Assembly: GCF_029094525.1 (NCBI RefSeq)
Contig: NZ_CP119107.1
Span: 2,976,001-3,040,000, forward strand
DNA: 64,000 nt
Reading direction: 5' to 3'
DNA from: Pullulanibacillus sp. KACC 23026
GTDB lineage: Bacteria; Bacillota; Bacilli; Bacillales; Sporolactobacillaceae
Shown here: positions 6,925 through 14,732 of the stretch, piece by piece
Layout: each line of letters starts with the position of its first letter
Position numbering within the stretch: position 1 is the stretch's first letter
Notes under the pieces: model-generated
What the model was told of the DNA's origin: nothing
Seen by the model: only the letters and a program-made list of their open reading frames with translations
Database searches by the model: none
Program-made: the position numbers and the translations under genes

Positions 6925-9228
6925 TTAATTTGATTTTGGCTGAGTCAAGTCGTAAATGGTGACTCCATTCATAGTCTTAGAAGAGAAGTTATTTTCCACC
7001 CATGTCGTGATGGATTGGTTGGTGCTAAAACCACCACCCATGGCACTGCCTTGGAAGTTACCCCCAGGCGTATTATGACCATAGGAGCTACCGCTTGTGT
7101 TCCCACTGGTGTTGCTATCTGTGGTTGAACCATGGTTGCTTTCAGTGGAATCGCTGGAATTGGCACTCGAATTTTCGTTAGAAGACGCCTTGCTATTAAA
7201 AGTTTTCCAATTTCCAAACCCGCCGCTTGCGCCCATTCCGCCACTAATGAAGTAGTGAACCTTTCCTTCACTGACTATTTTTTTAAACTGAGCAAGGGTC
7301 GGATCTGGGTCACTGCCTGTAAATCCACCGATGTCCATGATTGGCAGGCCAGAAGCCAACTGATAAGTCGCGGAGGTTTGCGAACCAACTGTTGCGGCTG
7401 CCCACGTGTAGCTAGACGCCTTGTTCTTTAACAGGCTGACGATGTCACTGTTTGCCGTGTCTCCACCCATGCCTCCAGATCCTTTCTGGAAGTTTCCAAA
7501 GCCGTTTGCAGTTGAGCTTGAACCGGAATGGGATCCCCAATTTCGTGATTCATTCCCATTTGAGCTCGAAGCGGAGCCTGATTGTCCAAATCCTGATGGT
7601 GGTTTCGAGCTAGAGCTTGAACCAGAATCTGAACCGCCAAAGTTCGGCATTTGGTTAGAGCTTGAGCTGTTCGAGTTGCCCGAATTAAAGCCTGGAGGTC
7701 CTCCTTGCATGCCTCCAAATTGACCGCCCATTCTGCCATTCATACCACCATTTGTCACAGCTGGGCCGGCTGACGGAGTGGATCCGGTTTGCGGCGTGCT
7801 GATCGCTTGTATCGAGAACGCCAGAGGGCCTGCCAAGCTTGCGACAAGAGCGCCTACTGTTGCAGTCTTAGCAAGATTTTGGCCTAACCAAGGAGCGGCT
7901 AAGATTCCAAGTGCCGATAAACCGCCGACGAGCAGAATAGCAGGACGTAACCAAGGAAGCCAGTTAGGTGAACGATCAAGAAGTTCAAATGCCCAAGCCG
8001 CCGTTGCGAACGTTGCAAGGGCTAAGCCGATTCTAGGAACCCACGTATGACGTTTCGGCCAAATCACATCTATACTAATGCCGATCATAGCTGCGAGTGC
8101 TGGCGCCAATGCGACGGTATAATACGAGTGAATCGTTCCAGAACCGAAGCTGAACACAATACCCGTCACAAAGAAGGTACCTGCCCAAATAAGTAGCGCA
8201 GGCATCGCGCGGTTTTTTCTCCAGTTATTTCGAATCAAGTAGAACGAGAGAACTAAAAGAATTAAGGCTGCTGGGATTAACCAGGAAATCTGACCACCCA
8301 TTTCACTGTTGAAAAGTCGGCCGATACCTGTGCTGCCGCTGAACATACCTCCACCGCCCATACGGCTGCCATTGCCGCTTTCATTCCCAGTCAACCGGCC
8401 TAATCCATTGTAGCCGAAAATGAGATCGAGAATGCTATTTTTCTGAGAGCTGCCGATATAAGGACGATCGGCTGCTGGAGTTAACTGGACAATGGCCACC
8501 CACCATCCAGCCGACACGACGACACTTATGGCGCTCATGATGATTTGTGTCAGCCGCTTCTTCACAGACACAGGAGCGAATACAGCGTAGACCACGACAA
8601 AAACCGGGATGACAAAAAAGGCTGCAAGCATCTTAGTCAAGAATCCAAATCCGATTAAAATCGATGCCAAGACCAACCATTTCGTTTTGCCATCTTCTAG
8701 AGAGCGTGTAAAAAAGTAGGCACTGGCTGTGAGCAGTAAAACTAAAAGCGCATCTGGATTATTAAAACGGAACATCACCGCGGCGACTGGCGTTACGGCG
8801 AGAATTAGACCAGCTAATAGGGAGGCACCCGGGCTGAACCAGCGACGTATTGTTAAATAAAGAATCCATACGGTGAAGACTCCTTCTATTGCCTCTGGAA
8901 CAAGCATGCTCCAAGAATTTAAACCAAAAATCCGAGCTGATATCGCCATGACCCATAATGAAGCGGGCGGCTTATCCACCGTTATAAAATTCGACGCATC
9001 GATTGATCCGAAGAAGAACGCCTTCCAACTCTTTGTAGCGGCCTGAACAGCTGCTGCATAAAACGAGTTCGACCAGCCTGATTGGTCGAGACCCCAAATA
9101 TAGGCGACTGCCGTTAAAATGAGTAAGATAATAAGTGCGGGTTTTTCCCAGGCGGTCGCTCGGACTCTTTCATTCGTTTTTTTGGCTTCAGGTGGATCGG
9201 TAGTGTTCATTTCAGCTGATTTCAACAT
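6925..9228 (-). CDS. ykcB: Membrane glycosyltransferase, ArnT/PMT (GT39/GT83)-like, YkcB-like
   Basis: A 767-residue polytopic membrane protein. The first lumenal loop carries the family's acidic motif region (YIWGLDQSGWSN) and the VDKPPASLW segment typical of YkcB and ArnT-like enzymes, followed by about eleven membrane helices to residue 480. Residues 500-610 and 690-745 are Gly/Ser/Asn-rich low complexity. Such enzymes move a sugar from a polyprenyl-phosphate carrier to an acceptor outside the membrane. The ATG at 9228 has GAAAGGATTG upstream. It lies 13 bp after the GT2 gene, the same pairing as B. subtilis ykcC-ykcB. The acceptor is unknown; cell wall polymer or a surface protein are both possible. 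Confidence 0.8.
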   Translation of the reverse strand: MLKSAEMNTTDPPEAKKTNERVRATAWEKPALIILLILTAVAYIWGLDQSGWSNSFYAAAVQAATKSWKAFFFGSIDASNFITVDKPPASLWVMAISARIFGLNSWSMLVPEAIEGVFTVWILYLTIRRWFSPGASLLAGLILAVTPVAAVMFRFNNPDALLVLLLTASAYFFTRSLEDGKTKWLVLASILIGFGFLTKMLAAFFVIPVFVVVYAVFAPVSVKKRLTQIIMSAISVVVSAGWWVAIVQLTPAADRPYIGSSQKNSILDLIFGYNGLGRLTGNESGNGSRMGGGGMFSGSTGIGRLFNSEMGGQISWLIPAALILLVLSFYLIRNNWRKNRAMPALLIWAGTFFVTGIVFSFGSGTIHSYYTVALAPALAAMIGISIDVIWPKRHTWVPRIGLALATFATAAWAFELLDRSPNWLPWLRPAILLVGGLSALGILAAPWLGQNLAKTATVGALVASLAGPLAFSIQAISTPQTGSTPSAGPAVTNGGMNGRMGGQFGGMQGGPPGFNSGNSNSSSSNQMPNFGGSDSGSSSSSKPPSGFGQSGSASSSNGNESRNWGSHSGSSSTANGFGNFQKGSGGMGGDTANSDIVSLLKNKASSYTWAAATVGSQTSATYQLASGLPIMDIGGFTGSDPDPTLAQFKKIVSEGKVHYFISGGMGASGGFGNWKTFNSKASSNENSSANSSDSTESNHGSTTDSNTSGNTSGSSYGHNTPGGNFQGSAMGGGFSTNQSITTWVENNFSSKTMNGVTIYDLTQPKSN

Positions 9229-9241
9229 GGTTTCAATCCTT

Positions 9242-10333
9242 TCATTTAAGCCTTAAATGGCTAATCCTTTGATTGATTAAATCGAGTTCAATTTTATCTA
9301 AATTCGCAGGCTTTGATCCTTCTCGTTTATCAAGCACCTTAATGGAATTTCGACTTTCGTTGGCCTTGTCATCAAGCACGCTTTCTACATGATACTTTGG
9401 ACGCTGCTTGGTCTCCTTATAAATTTTACCAATATATTCTCCGATAAGACCGAGACACATAAGCTGAATCCCGCCGATCAGCCAAATCGACATGATAAGC
9501 GATGTCCAGCCGGCGACCGCATATCCCATAAAGTGATGCACGATCGAATAAATGCCCACAATTAAGGAGATCGCGAACATCACAAGCCCAATCCCTGTGA
9601 CATAACGGATCGGGGTCACACTTAGTGAGGTGATGCCATCAAACGCAAATGCCAGCATCTTTTTCAGCGGATATTTGGATTCCCCGGCAAACCGCTCTGA
9701 TCGGCTGTAATAAACCTCGGCCGATTTAAACCCGATCATTGGTACGATCCCCCGCAAGAAGAGATTTCGCTCCTGATAACTTGAGAGCTCCTCCAGCACT
9801 CGTTTACTCATCAAGCGAAAGTCGGCATGATTGAAAACGATGTTGGCGCCCATTTTTTTCATCATGGTATAGAAGCCCTGTGCAGTGGAGCGTTTGAAAA
9901 AAGTGTCAGTCATTCGGCTCTCTCGTACGCCATAAACCACCTCATAGCCCTCGTGGTATTTGGCGACCATCTTCTCAATGGCATTCAGATCATCCTGGAG
10001 GTCCGCATCTATGGAAATAACAATATCAGCCTGTTCCTTTGCATGCATAAGACCGGCGTAAAGGGCATTCTGATGTCCAGCATTTCGGGCGAGTTTTAGG
10101 CCTCTCACGGTTGGATGAGTTTCAAAAAAGCCTTTGATCATCGGCCATGTCTGATCCTTGCTGCCATCATCAATCAGCAGCATAGCGCTCGTCGGTGCGA
10201 TCCTTTGTTTTTTGATTAGATCGCTCAGTACATCGGAGAGGCGAGAGACTGTTTCCGGCAGCACCTCTTCCTCGTTGTAGCAAGGAACCGCGATGTACAG
10301 CGTGGGTCTTTCCTCAGGCACTTTTTGACTCAT
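9242..10333 (-). CDS. ykcC: Polyprenyl-phosphate glycosyltransferase (GT2), YkcC/GtrB-like
   Basis: A 363-residue GT2 enzyme with an N-terminal catalytic domain: VPCYNEEEVL, the DDGS nucleotide motif and the DADLQDD metal-binding motif. Two C-terminal membrane helices span roughly residues 245-267 and 280-308. GtrB-type proteins load a sugar from a nucleotide donor onto undecaprenyl phosphate on the cytoplasmic face, supplying the ArnT-like partner encoded next. I use the ATG at 10333 because AGGAGG lies seven bases upstream; the ATG at 10339 touches the site. The donor sugar cannot be read from sequence. Confidence 0.85.
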   Translation of the reverse strand: MSQKVPEERPTLYIAVPCYNEEEVLPETVSRLSDVLSDLIKKQRIAPTSAMLLIDDGSKDQTWPMIKGFFETHPTVRGLKLARNAGHQNALYAGLMHAKEQADIVISIDADLQDDLNAIEKMVAKYHEGYEVVYGVRESRMTDTFFKRSTAQGFYTMMKKMGANIVFNHADFRLMSKRVLEELSSYQERNLFLRGIVPMIGFKSAEVYYSRSERFAGESKYPLKKMLAFAFDGITSLSVTPIRYVTGIGLVMFAISLIVGIYSIVHHFMGYAVAGWTSLIMSIWLIGGIQLMCLGLIGEYIGKIYKETKQRPKYHVESVLDDKANESRNSIKVLDKREGSKPANLDKIELDLINQRISHLRLK

Positions 10334-10553
10334 GCTCATCCCTCCTTCTGTCGATTGATCGCGATAGGGCGTGAAATGAAAAAAAGTCAAGGGTAGTGGT
10401 TCTCACGAAGTTTGACATCTGCCCACCCTTGTCTGGATCGGTTTCAAACTGACGGACGAGTAATAGCTGTAATCGCTCTGAGCGTTTAAGAGGATCGGTT
10501 AATTGATCGTCACGGGCGGCACCGGGCAACAGGTCCAACAATGGCTCTTCCAT
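10314..10553 (-). CDS. Small hypothetical protein upstream of ykcC
   Basis: A 79-codon frame with a textbook AAAGGAGGA site seven bases before its ATG; it overlaps the ykcC-like start by 20 bp. The product begins MEEPLLDLLPGAARDD, is charged, and has no membrane segment or motif that I recognise. The ribosome site argues for translation, possibly coupling translation into the glycosyltransferase gene. The Arg/Asp-rich second half, which covers the next gene's ribosome site, may not be conserved. Alternatives are a leader peptide or a decayed gene. Confidence 0.4.
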   Translation of the reverse strand: MEEPLLDLLPGAARDDQLTDPLKRSERLQLLLVRQFETDPDKGGQMSNFVRTTTLDFFSFHALSRSIDRRRDEHESKSA

Positions 10554-10925
10554 CTTGCCTTCCTCCTTTGTTGCTAAAATCTAGGGCTCTATTTACAAAC
10601 GTCGACTGTTTCAATCGGGCCAAGTTAGAATTGGTATGTTACTTCAAAAAATTAATTGGTTACGAACATCAACCGTAAACTTAGTCTACTTCACATTCAT
10701 TAAAATTTGATTAACGCCACTTTTTTTAGTTATGGAAATTATTTTGTATATATCTAAACATATGAATCTAGATGAAATGGCTGCCACTAACGGTTAAATG
10801 GAGCAAGAAAATTTTTTTACAGTTAATCTTTCGTCTGGATTTGTCCAACTTTTGATGGATTAAGCACAGTCTAAATTCCTTGGCTTAAAATTTGATTAAA
10901 TGACAATCGCTTACAAAAAAAGTTA

Positions 10926-10962
10926 CAAAAAAAAGAACCGCTAAGCTAAATAGGCTTAACGG
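10926..10962 (-). terminator. Rho-independent terminator (minus strand)
   Basis: On the minus strand CCGTTAAGC pairs with GCTTAGCGG (one mismatch) around a TATTTA-type loop, followed by TTCTTTTTTTTG. It is a back-up end point for transcripts from the sigD side. Confidence 0.65.
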
Positions 10963-11030
10963 TGATACGGGTTGATTTGCCCTACTAACGGACTCCATGT
11001 CTTTAAAAACCCTCAACCACTCTAAGAATG

Positions 11031-11065
11031 CAAAAAAGAGAACTGCTTAATCGCAATTCTCTTTT
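11031..11065 (-). terminator. Rho-independent terminator downstream of sigD
   Basis: AAAAGAGAACTGC and GCAATTCTCTTTT form a 13-bp stem with one mismatch and a six-base loop; on the minus strand it runs into TTTTTTG. It is the first strong terminator after sigD and probably ends the long flagellar operon. Confidence 0.7.
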
Positions 11066-11199
11066 ATCGGTTGGAAGCTATACTTTTAACGGGTTACTTT
11101 GAAGTTTCAAATTGGCTTTAATCCAAAAGGCAGCTAAAGATTAGCAGGCGTACGCTTCTGCCCTCTTCTTTTTAGACGTCCCCGGTTCCTTTTTTCATT

Positions 11200-11384
11200 C
11201 GAATAGCGAGTGAAACGGGATAAGCGTCCCCGCGTTCCACAACGACTGACTGAAACGGGAGATCCGTCCCCGCGTTCCAACGACTGACTGAAACGGGAGA
11301 TCCGTCCCCGCGTTCCAACGACTGACTGAAACGGGAGATCCGTCCCCGCGTTTCACACCCGCGTTCCAACGAGTCCGCGTTTCA
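11200..11384. repeat. GGGGACGG-type tandem repeats at the sigD stop codon
   Basis: Three head-to-tail 38-bp units start at 11241, 11279 and 11317, each with GAAACGGGAGATCCGTCCCC followed by GCGTT. Degenerate pieces flank them on both sides. The last piece reaches into the TGA of sigD at 11382-11384. The same core, CGCGGGGACGGTTCTCCC in the other orientation, recurs as hairpins at 60022-60096. An open frame across the units is an artefact of the repeat. Confidence 0.8.
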
Positions 11385-12185
11385 GAGGAAGGAGTCGAGG
11401 GAGTAGCCGTTTTGGTGGAAGGCTTGGCGGAGACGGAGGATGGCTTTGGTGTGGATTTGTGAGATTCGGCCTTTGGTTAGGTTGAGTACGTCTGCGATTT
11501 CGACTTTGGATAGTCCTTCGTAATAGAATAAGGAGATGACGAGTCGTTCTTTTTCTGGCATTTGGTCAATGACGTCTGCCATTAGTGTTTTGAATTCTTC
11601 CATTTGAATGTGTTGTTCTTGTGAAGGATTTTGTTCGTCTACAATGCTTTCGATTCTAGTCTGGTCCTTTCCTTCTCCATTCGTTGTTGGCAAAGTTTCA
11701 TTTAAGGAGAGAACCGTTGATAGACTAAGAGCGGACATCGTCTCATCTACTTCATCAAGGGACAGATTTAAATAATCGCTAAGCTCCGCATCGGTTGGGG
11801 AGCGAAGGAATTGTTGTTCGAGCTCCCGTAACGCACTGTTTAATCTTTTTGCCTTGTCTCGAACGCCTCGTGGGATCCAATCCATCTTTCGGATACCATC
11901 GAGCATAGCCCCTTTTATGCGCCATAGTCCAAAGGTTTCAAATTGATAGCCTTTTGTATAATCAAATTTCTCAATCGCTTCAAGCAATCCGATATAGCCT
12001 AAACTCATGAGGTCTTCTTTTGAAAAAATTCGCTCAGGGACGCTGACACTCATTCGCCCTGCCATTTGTTCGACTAGATGGACATATTGCTTCACAAGTG
12101 TTTCACGCGAAAGGGAATCCTGGTTTTCGCGAAATTTGATCCATAAGTGATGAAGAGAATTAGGTTCTTTCACGGCGTAGTTCAA
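11382..12185 (-). CDS. sigD: Flagellar sigma factor SigD/FliA
   Basis: A 267-residue sigma-70 family factor of the sigma-28 (FliA/SigD) class: region 2 contains EDLMSLGYIGLLEAIEKFDY and FETFGLWRIKGAMLDGIRKMDW, region 3 lies near residues 105-150, and region 4 carries the LSKVEIADVLNLTKGRISQIH helix-turn-helix. It directs RNA polymerase to late flagellar, chemotaxis and autolysin promoters and is held inactive by FlgM, encoded at 35014. The start is a TTG at 12185 with GGAGGG seven bases upstream. It is the last gene of the long early operon. Repeats touch its stop codon. Confidence 0.95.
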   Translation of the reverse strand: MNYAVKEPNSLHHLWIKFRENQDSLSRETLVKQYVHLVEQMAGRMSVSVPERIFSKEDLMSLGYIGLLEAIEKFDYTKGYQFETFGLWRIKGAMLDGIRKMDWIPRGVRDKAKRLNSALRELEQQFLRSPTDAELSDYLNLSLDEVDETMSALSLSTVLSLNETLPTTNGEGKDQTRIESIVDEQNPSQEQHIQMEEFKTLMADVIDQMPEKERLVISLFYYEGLSKVEIADVLNLTKGRISQIHTKAILRLRQAFHQNGYSLDSFL

Positions 12186-12188
12186 CGA

Positions 12189-12545
12189 TTATCCCTCCTC
12201 GCGTTTTTGTAACCAGGCTTCAGTGCTGAAAGACGTCTTTTCAGCGTTTTGTTGGCTATGCAGTTCTTCCAATGACATGGCTTGAAAACTAGCTTCATCC
12301 TGTTTCTCCTCATGAAGAGACCGTTCTTGTTTGGACTGAGACTGTTTCGCTTCGGTCGGCATGGAAACTGAACTGCTAGCGGATAAGACCAGACGAGCGA
12401 TCAACCCGATTACTAAGAAGACAACAAAGCCGATCAGAGCCCTCGTCAAAGCGGTTTTCCAAGTATTCGTTGCCAATGAACAGACAAACGTCAAAAAGAA
12501 GGCTGTCAAACCACAAATCAAACTAAATAGCCATTTTCTTGACAT
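12189..12545 (-). CDS. YlxL-like small membrane protein
   Basis: A 118-residue protein with two membrane helices (about residues 5-26 and 32-55) and a charged, Gln/Glu-rich cytoplasmic tail. Position, just before sigD and after flhG, matches B. subtilis ylxL/swrB, which stimulates flagellar export-apparatus activation and SigD-dependent expression, but sequence similarity is too weak to assign the same function. A weak AAGGG site lies 12 bases before the ATG, and it overlaps nothing. SigD translation starts three bases after its stop. Confidence 0.6.
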   Translation of the reverse strand: MSRKWLFSLICGLTAFFLTFVCSLATNTWKTALTRALIGFVVFLVIGLIARLVLSASSSVSMPTEAKQSQSKQERSLHEEKQDEASFQAMSLEELHSQQNAEKTSFSTEAWLQKREEG

Positions 12546-12562
12546 ACGGTTTCACAACCCTT

Positions 12563-13444
12563 CTACCGAGTTTGAGCCATCGCTATGACTTTTTCAAAGA
12601 ATCGCCTAAGGCCTTTGGGAGGTGCTCCTTTGTCACTGTCAGGCAAATAGGCACGAACGATTTCTTTGATATTCCTAGAGGCTTCTGTCTTAGGAAAAGC
12701 GATTGAGAAGGCCTGTTGACTGCGTACCGCCTTACTGACATGCGGATCCTCAAGAATAAATCCTAATGTGTTCAAATTCATCTTCAAAAATTTTCTGCAC
12801 GTATTTTTTAAAGCACGGGATGTTTCGAGCCCATCACGATAAGATTGGGCTTTGTTCACCACTAATCGAATCGACGACGGCGTCTCCTTCGAATGCTTCG
12901 CCACAGCCTTCAATACGCCGTATGCATCCGCAACAGAGGTGGGCTCAGGAGTCGTAATTAACATCGTTTCATCGGATGCCAAGATAAAATCGACGAGATG
13001 CTTGGAAATTCCAGCACCGGTATCCAGTAAAATAAAATCACAGTAGGTCTGAAGCATCTGAACTTGATCCCAAAAATAGGAAAACGAAGCTGGATTTAAC
13101 TTTTCTAAGTCCTCCAATTCGAGACCTCCGTATATATATTCAATGCCATTGACCCCTTTTTCGATGGTCTCCCAAATCGTCTTTCGCTGATTCATGATAT
13201 CCGCAAGCCCGTACCGTGGGAAAACCCCCATCAAAATATTGATATTGGCGGCCGAAAAATCACAATCCAAGATAACGACTTTCTTTCCAGAAGCCTTTAA
13301 GCCTAAAGCAAAATTAAGGGTGAAATTCGATTTGCCGACTCCTCCCTTCCCACTGGTAACGGTGATGACCCGTGAGAGCGAGGGATGCTGCTGCTGTTCA
13401 TTAAATCGAAGCATGTATTCGCGAAGAATGTGTGCTTGGTCCAT
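12563..13444 (-). CDS. flhG: FlhG (YlxH) MinD-like flagellar number/position ATPase
   Basis: A 293-residue ParA/MinD-family ATPase with the deviant Walker A motif SGKGGVGKSN (residues 31-40), the LDCDFSAANIN switch-like segment and DFILLDTGAG (Walker B). FlhG controls flagellar number and placement by stimulating FlhF GTP hydrolysis and by interacting with FliM/FliY in Gram-positives. It follows flhF by four bases, with an AGGAGAGGG ribosome site. The N-terminal DQAHILREYM segment is the likely FlhF-activating peptide, with a typical DQA motif. Confidence 0.93.
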   Translation of the reverse strand: MDQAHILREYMLRFNEQQQHPSLSRVITVTSGKGGVGKSNFTLNFALGLKASGKKVVILDCDFSAANINILMGVFPRYGLADIMNQRKTIWETIEKGVNGIEYIYGGLELEDLEKLNPASFSYFWDQVQMLQTYCDFILLDTGAGISKHLVDFILASDETMLITTPEPTSVADAYGVLKAVAKHSKETPSSIRLVVNKAQSYRDGLETSRALKNTCRKFLKMNLNTLGFILEDPHVSKAVRSQQAFSIAFPKTEASRNIKEIVRAYLPDSDKGAPPKGLRRFFEKVIAMAQTR

Positions 13445-13448
13445 TCGC

Positions 13449-14732
13449 TTATCCCTCTCCTAATAAGAAATCGGCTATCCTCTCTGGGTCGATGACCGTA
13501 ATATCCTTTGGAACGCTTTGTCCATTCGTGATATAGGCTAATTGATAGGGATAGTTAAAGGCAATATTTAATATCGAGCCATAGCTTCCGGTTTCATCAA
13601 ATTTAGTTAAAATGAGTTTTTTAACAGGACTTTTTAAGAATTCATTTAAGAGCTGCTCCATGTCTTCATATTTGGTCGTTAAGCTTAGTACCAAATAATT
13701 GTCACTCAAAATGGGTTGATTTAAAAACTGATCAATGGCTTCGCGATGTTCTGCCTCGCGATAATTTCGGCCTGTCGTATCCATGTAAACTAAATCATAA
13801 TGCTCAAGCTTTTTCAGAGCGGCTTCTAATTCATCGGCTGAATGAACAATCTCAATCGGGACATTTAAAATACCGGAATAGATCTTCAGCTGTTCAACGG
13901 CAGCTATTCGATAGACATCCGTTGTAATCATCGCGACTCTTCTTTTTTGCTTTAACACCTGCTCCGTTGCAAGTTTTGCAATGGACGTTGTTTTTCCCAC
14001 ACCAGTCGGTCCGATCAGATTAATGAGCCGTGTCTTTTCATTGACTTCGAGCGATTCCGGGATCCTCTTTTCAATGATGGATTTGACGATCGCAAAGATT
14101 TCTTCTTTGATCGTCTGCTCTTGTAGGTGCGATAAAGTTTCATACTTATTAAGTAATGACGTAACAATATGCTGGATGACCTCTTCATTCACACCTTGTT
14201 TTTTCAAATGATCCAACCAATGAATGAGGCTTGGCGGAAGGCCCGTGTTTTTCTTATCGTCCATCATCATCGTCGTCATCAGTTTTCGCATGTTTTGGAG
14301 TTCTGTAAGTAGATGATCGTCCTTTTCAACAGGCACTGCGCTTGCAGGCGGCTCTGGCTTTTCAAGTTTTTCAGGCTTTTCAGGTTCTGTCTCTTTTTGA
14401 GCATAATAATTGTAGAGCTGCTGCGGTTTCTTGTGAAAGCCTGAAGTTTGGCTTTCTTTCTTCTCCGTCACCGTTTCGTTCGTTTTATTTTTCTCCATCA
14501 ACTTTTCTTTCTGCCTTCGCAGTTCTGCTTGGAATGAGGATTCTGCTTCTGCCTGGTCCTCGTCATCCATCGAATAAGCCGTAATTTCGAATTTTTGTTT
14601 CGTAAAAAGCCCTAAGAGCCCACCTGTCTTAACGGTTCTTGAATTAACGATGATCGCGTTATCCCCAAGCTTTTGCCGGACCATTTTAAGGGCTAGTGGC
14701 ATCGTATCCGCGATTACTTTTTCGGTCTTCAT
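13449..14732 (-). CDS. flhF: FlhF signal-recognition-particle-type GTPase
   Basis: A 427-residue SRP-family GTPase. After a short N-terminal basic domain and a Lys/Glu/Pro-rich linker (about residues 65-140), the NG domain shows GPTGVGKTTS (241-250), TTDVYRIAAVEQL, DTTGRN and TKFDETGS. FlhF recruits early flagellar components to the assembly site and pairs with FlhG. The ATG at 14732 overlaps the flhA stop and has AGGAGTGG upstream. Confidence 0.95.
   Translation of the reverse strand: MKTEKVIADTMPLALKMVRQKLGDNAIIVNSRTVKTGGLLGLFTKQKFEITAYSMDDEDQAEAESSFQAELRRQKEKLMEKNKTNETVTEKKESQTSGFHKKPQQLYNYYAQKETEPEKPEKLEKPEPPASAVPVEKDDHLLTELQNMRKLMTTMMMDDKKNTGLPPSLIHWLDHLKKQGVNEEVIQHIVTSLLNKYETLSHLQEQTIKEEIFAIVKSIIEKRIPESLEVNEKTRLINLIGPTGVGKTTSIAKLATEQVLKQKRRVAMITTDVYRIAAVEQLKIYSGILNVPIEIVHSADELEAALKKLEHYDLVYMDTTGRNYREAEHREAIDQFLNQPILSDNYLVLSLTTKYEDMEQLLNEFLKSPVKKLILTKFDETGSYGSILNIAFNYPYQLAYITNGQSVPKDITVIDPERIADFLLGEG

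Larger units (their letters stand above)
10554..11199. other. Intergenic region between sigD and the glycosyltransferase operon
   Basis: About 650 bp, AT-rich, without a convincing gene on either strand. It holds two hairpin terminators (listed separately). The part nearest 10554-10800 must contain the promoter of the glycosyltransferase operon, but I could not single out a clear -35/-10 pair. Confidence 0.6.

Noticed and set aside
7132-8050. Plus- and minus-strand frames in the low-complexity part of the ykcB-like gene
   Set aside because: Shadows created by Gly/Ser-rich codons; no ribosome sites and no family resemblance.
11172-11369. Minus-strand 65-codon frame downstream of sigD
   Set aside because: It consists of translated copies of the 38-bp repeat; no ribosome site and no conserved content.
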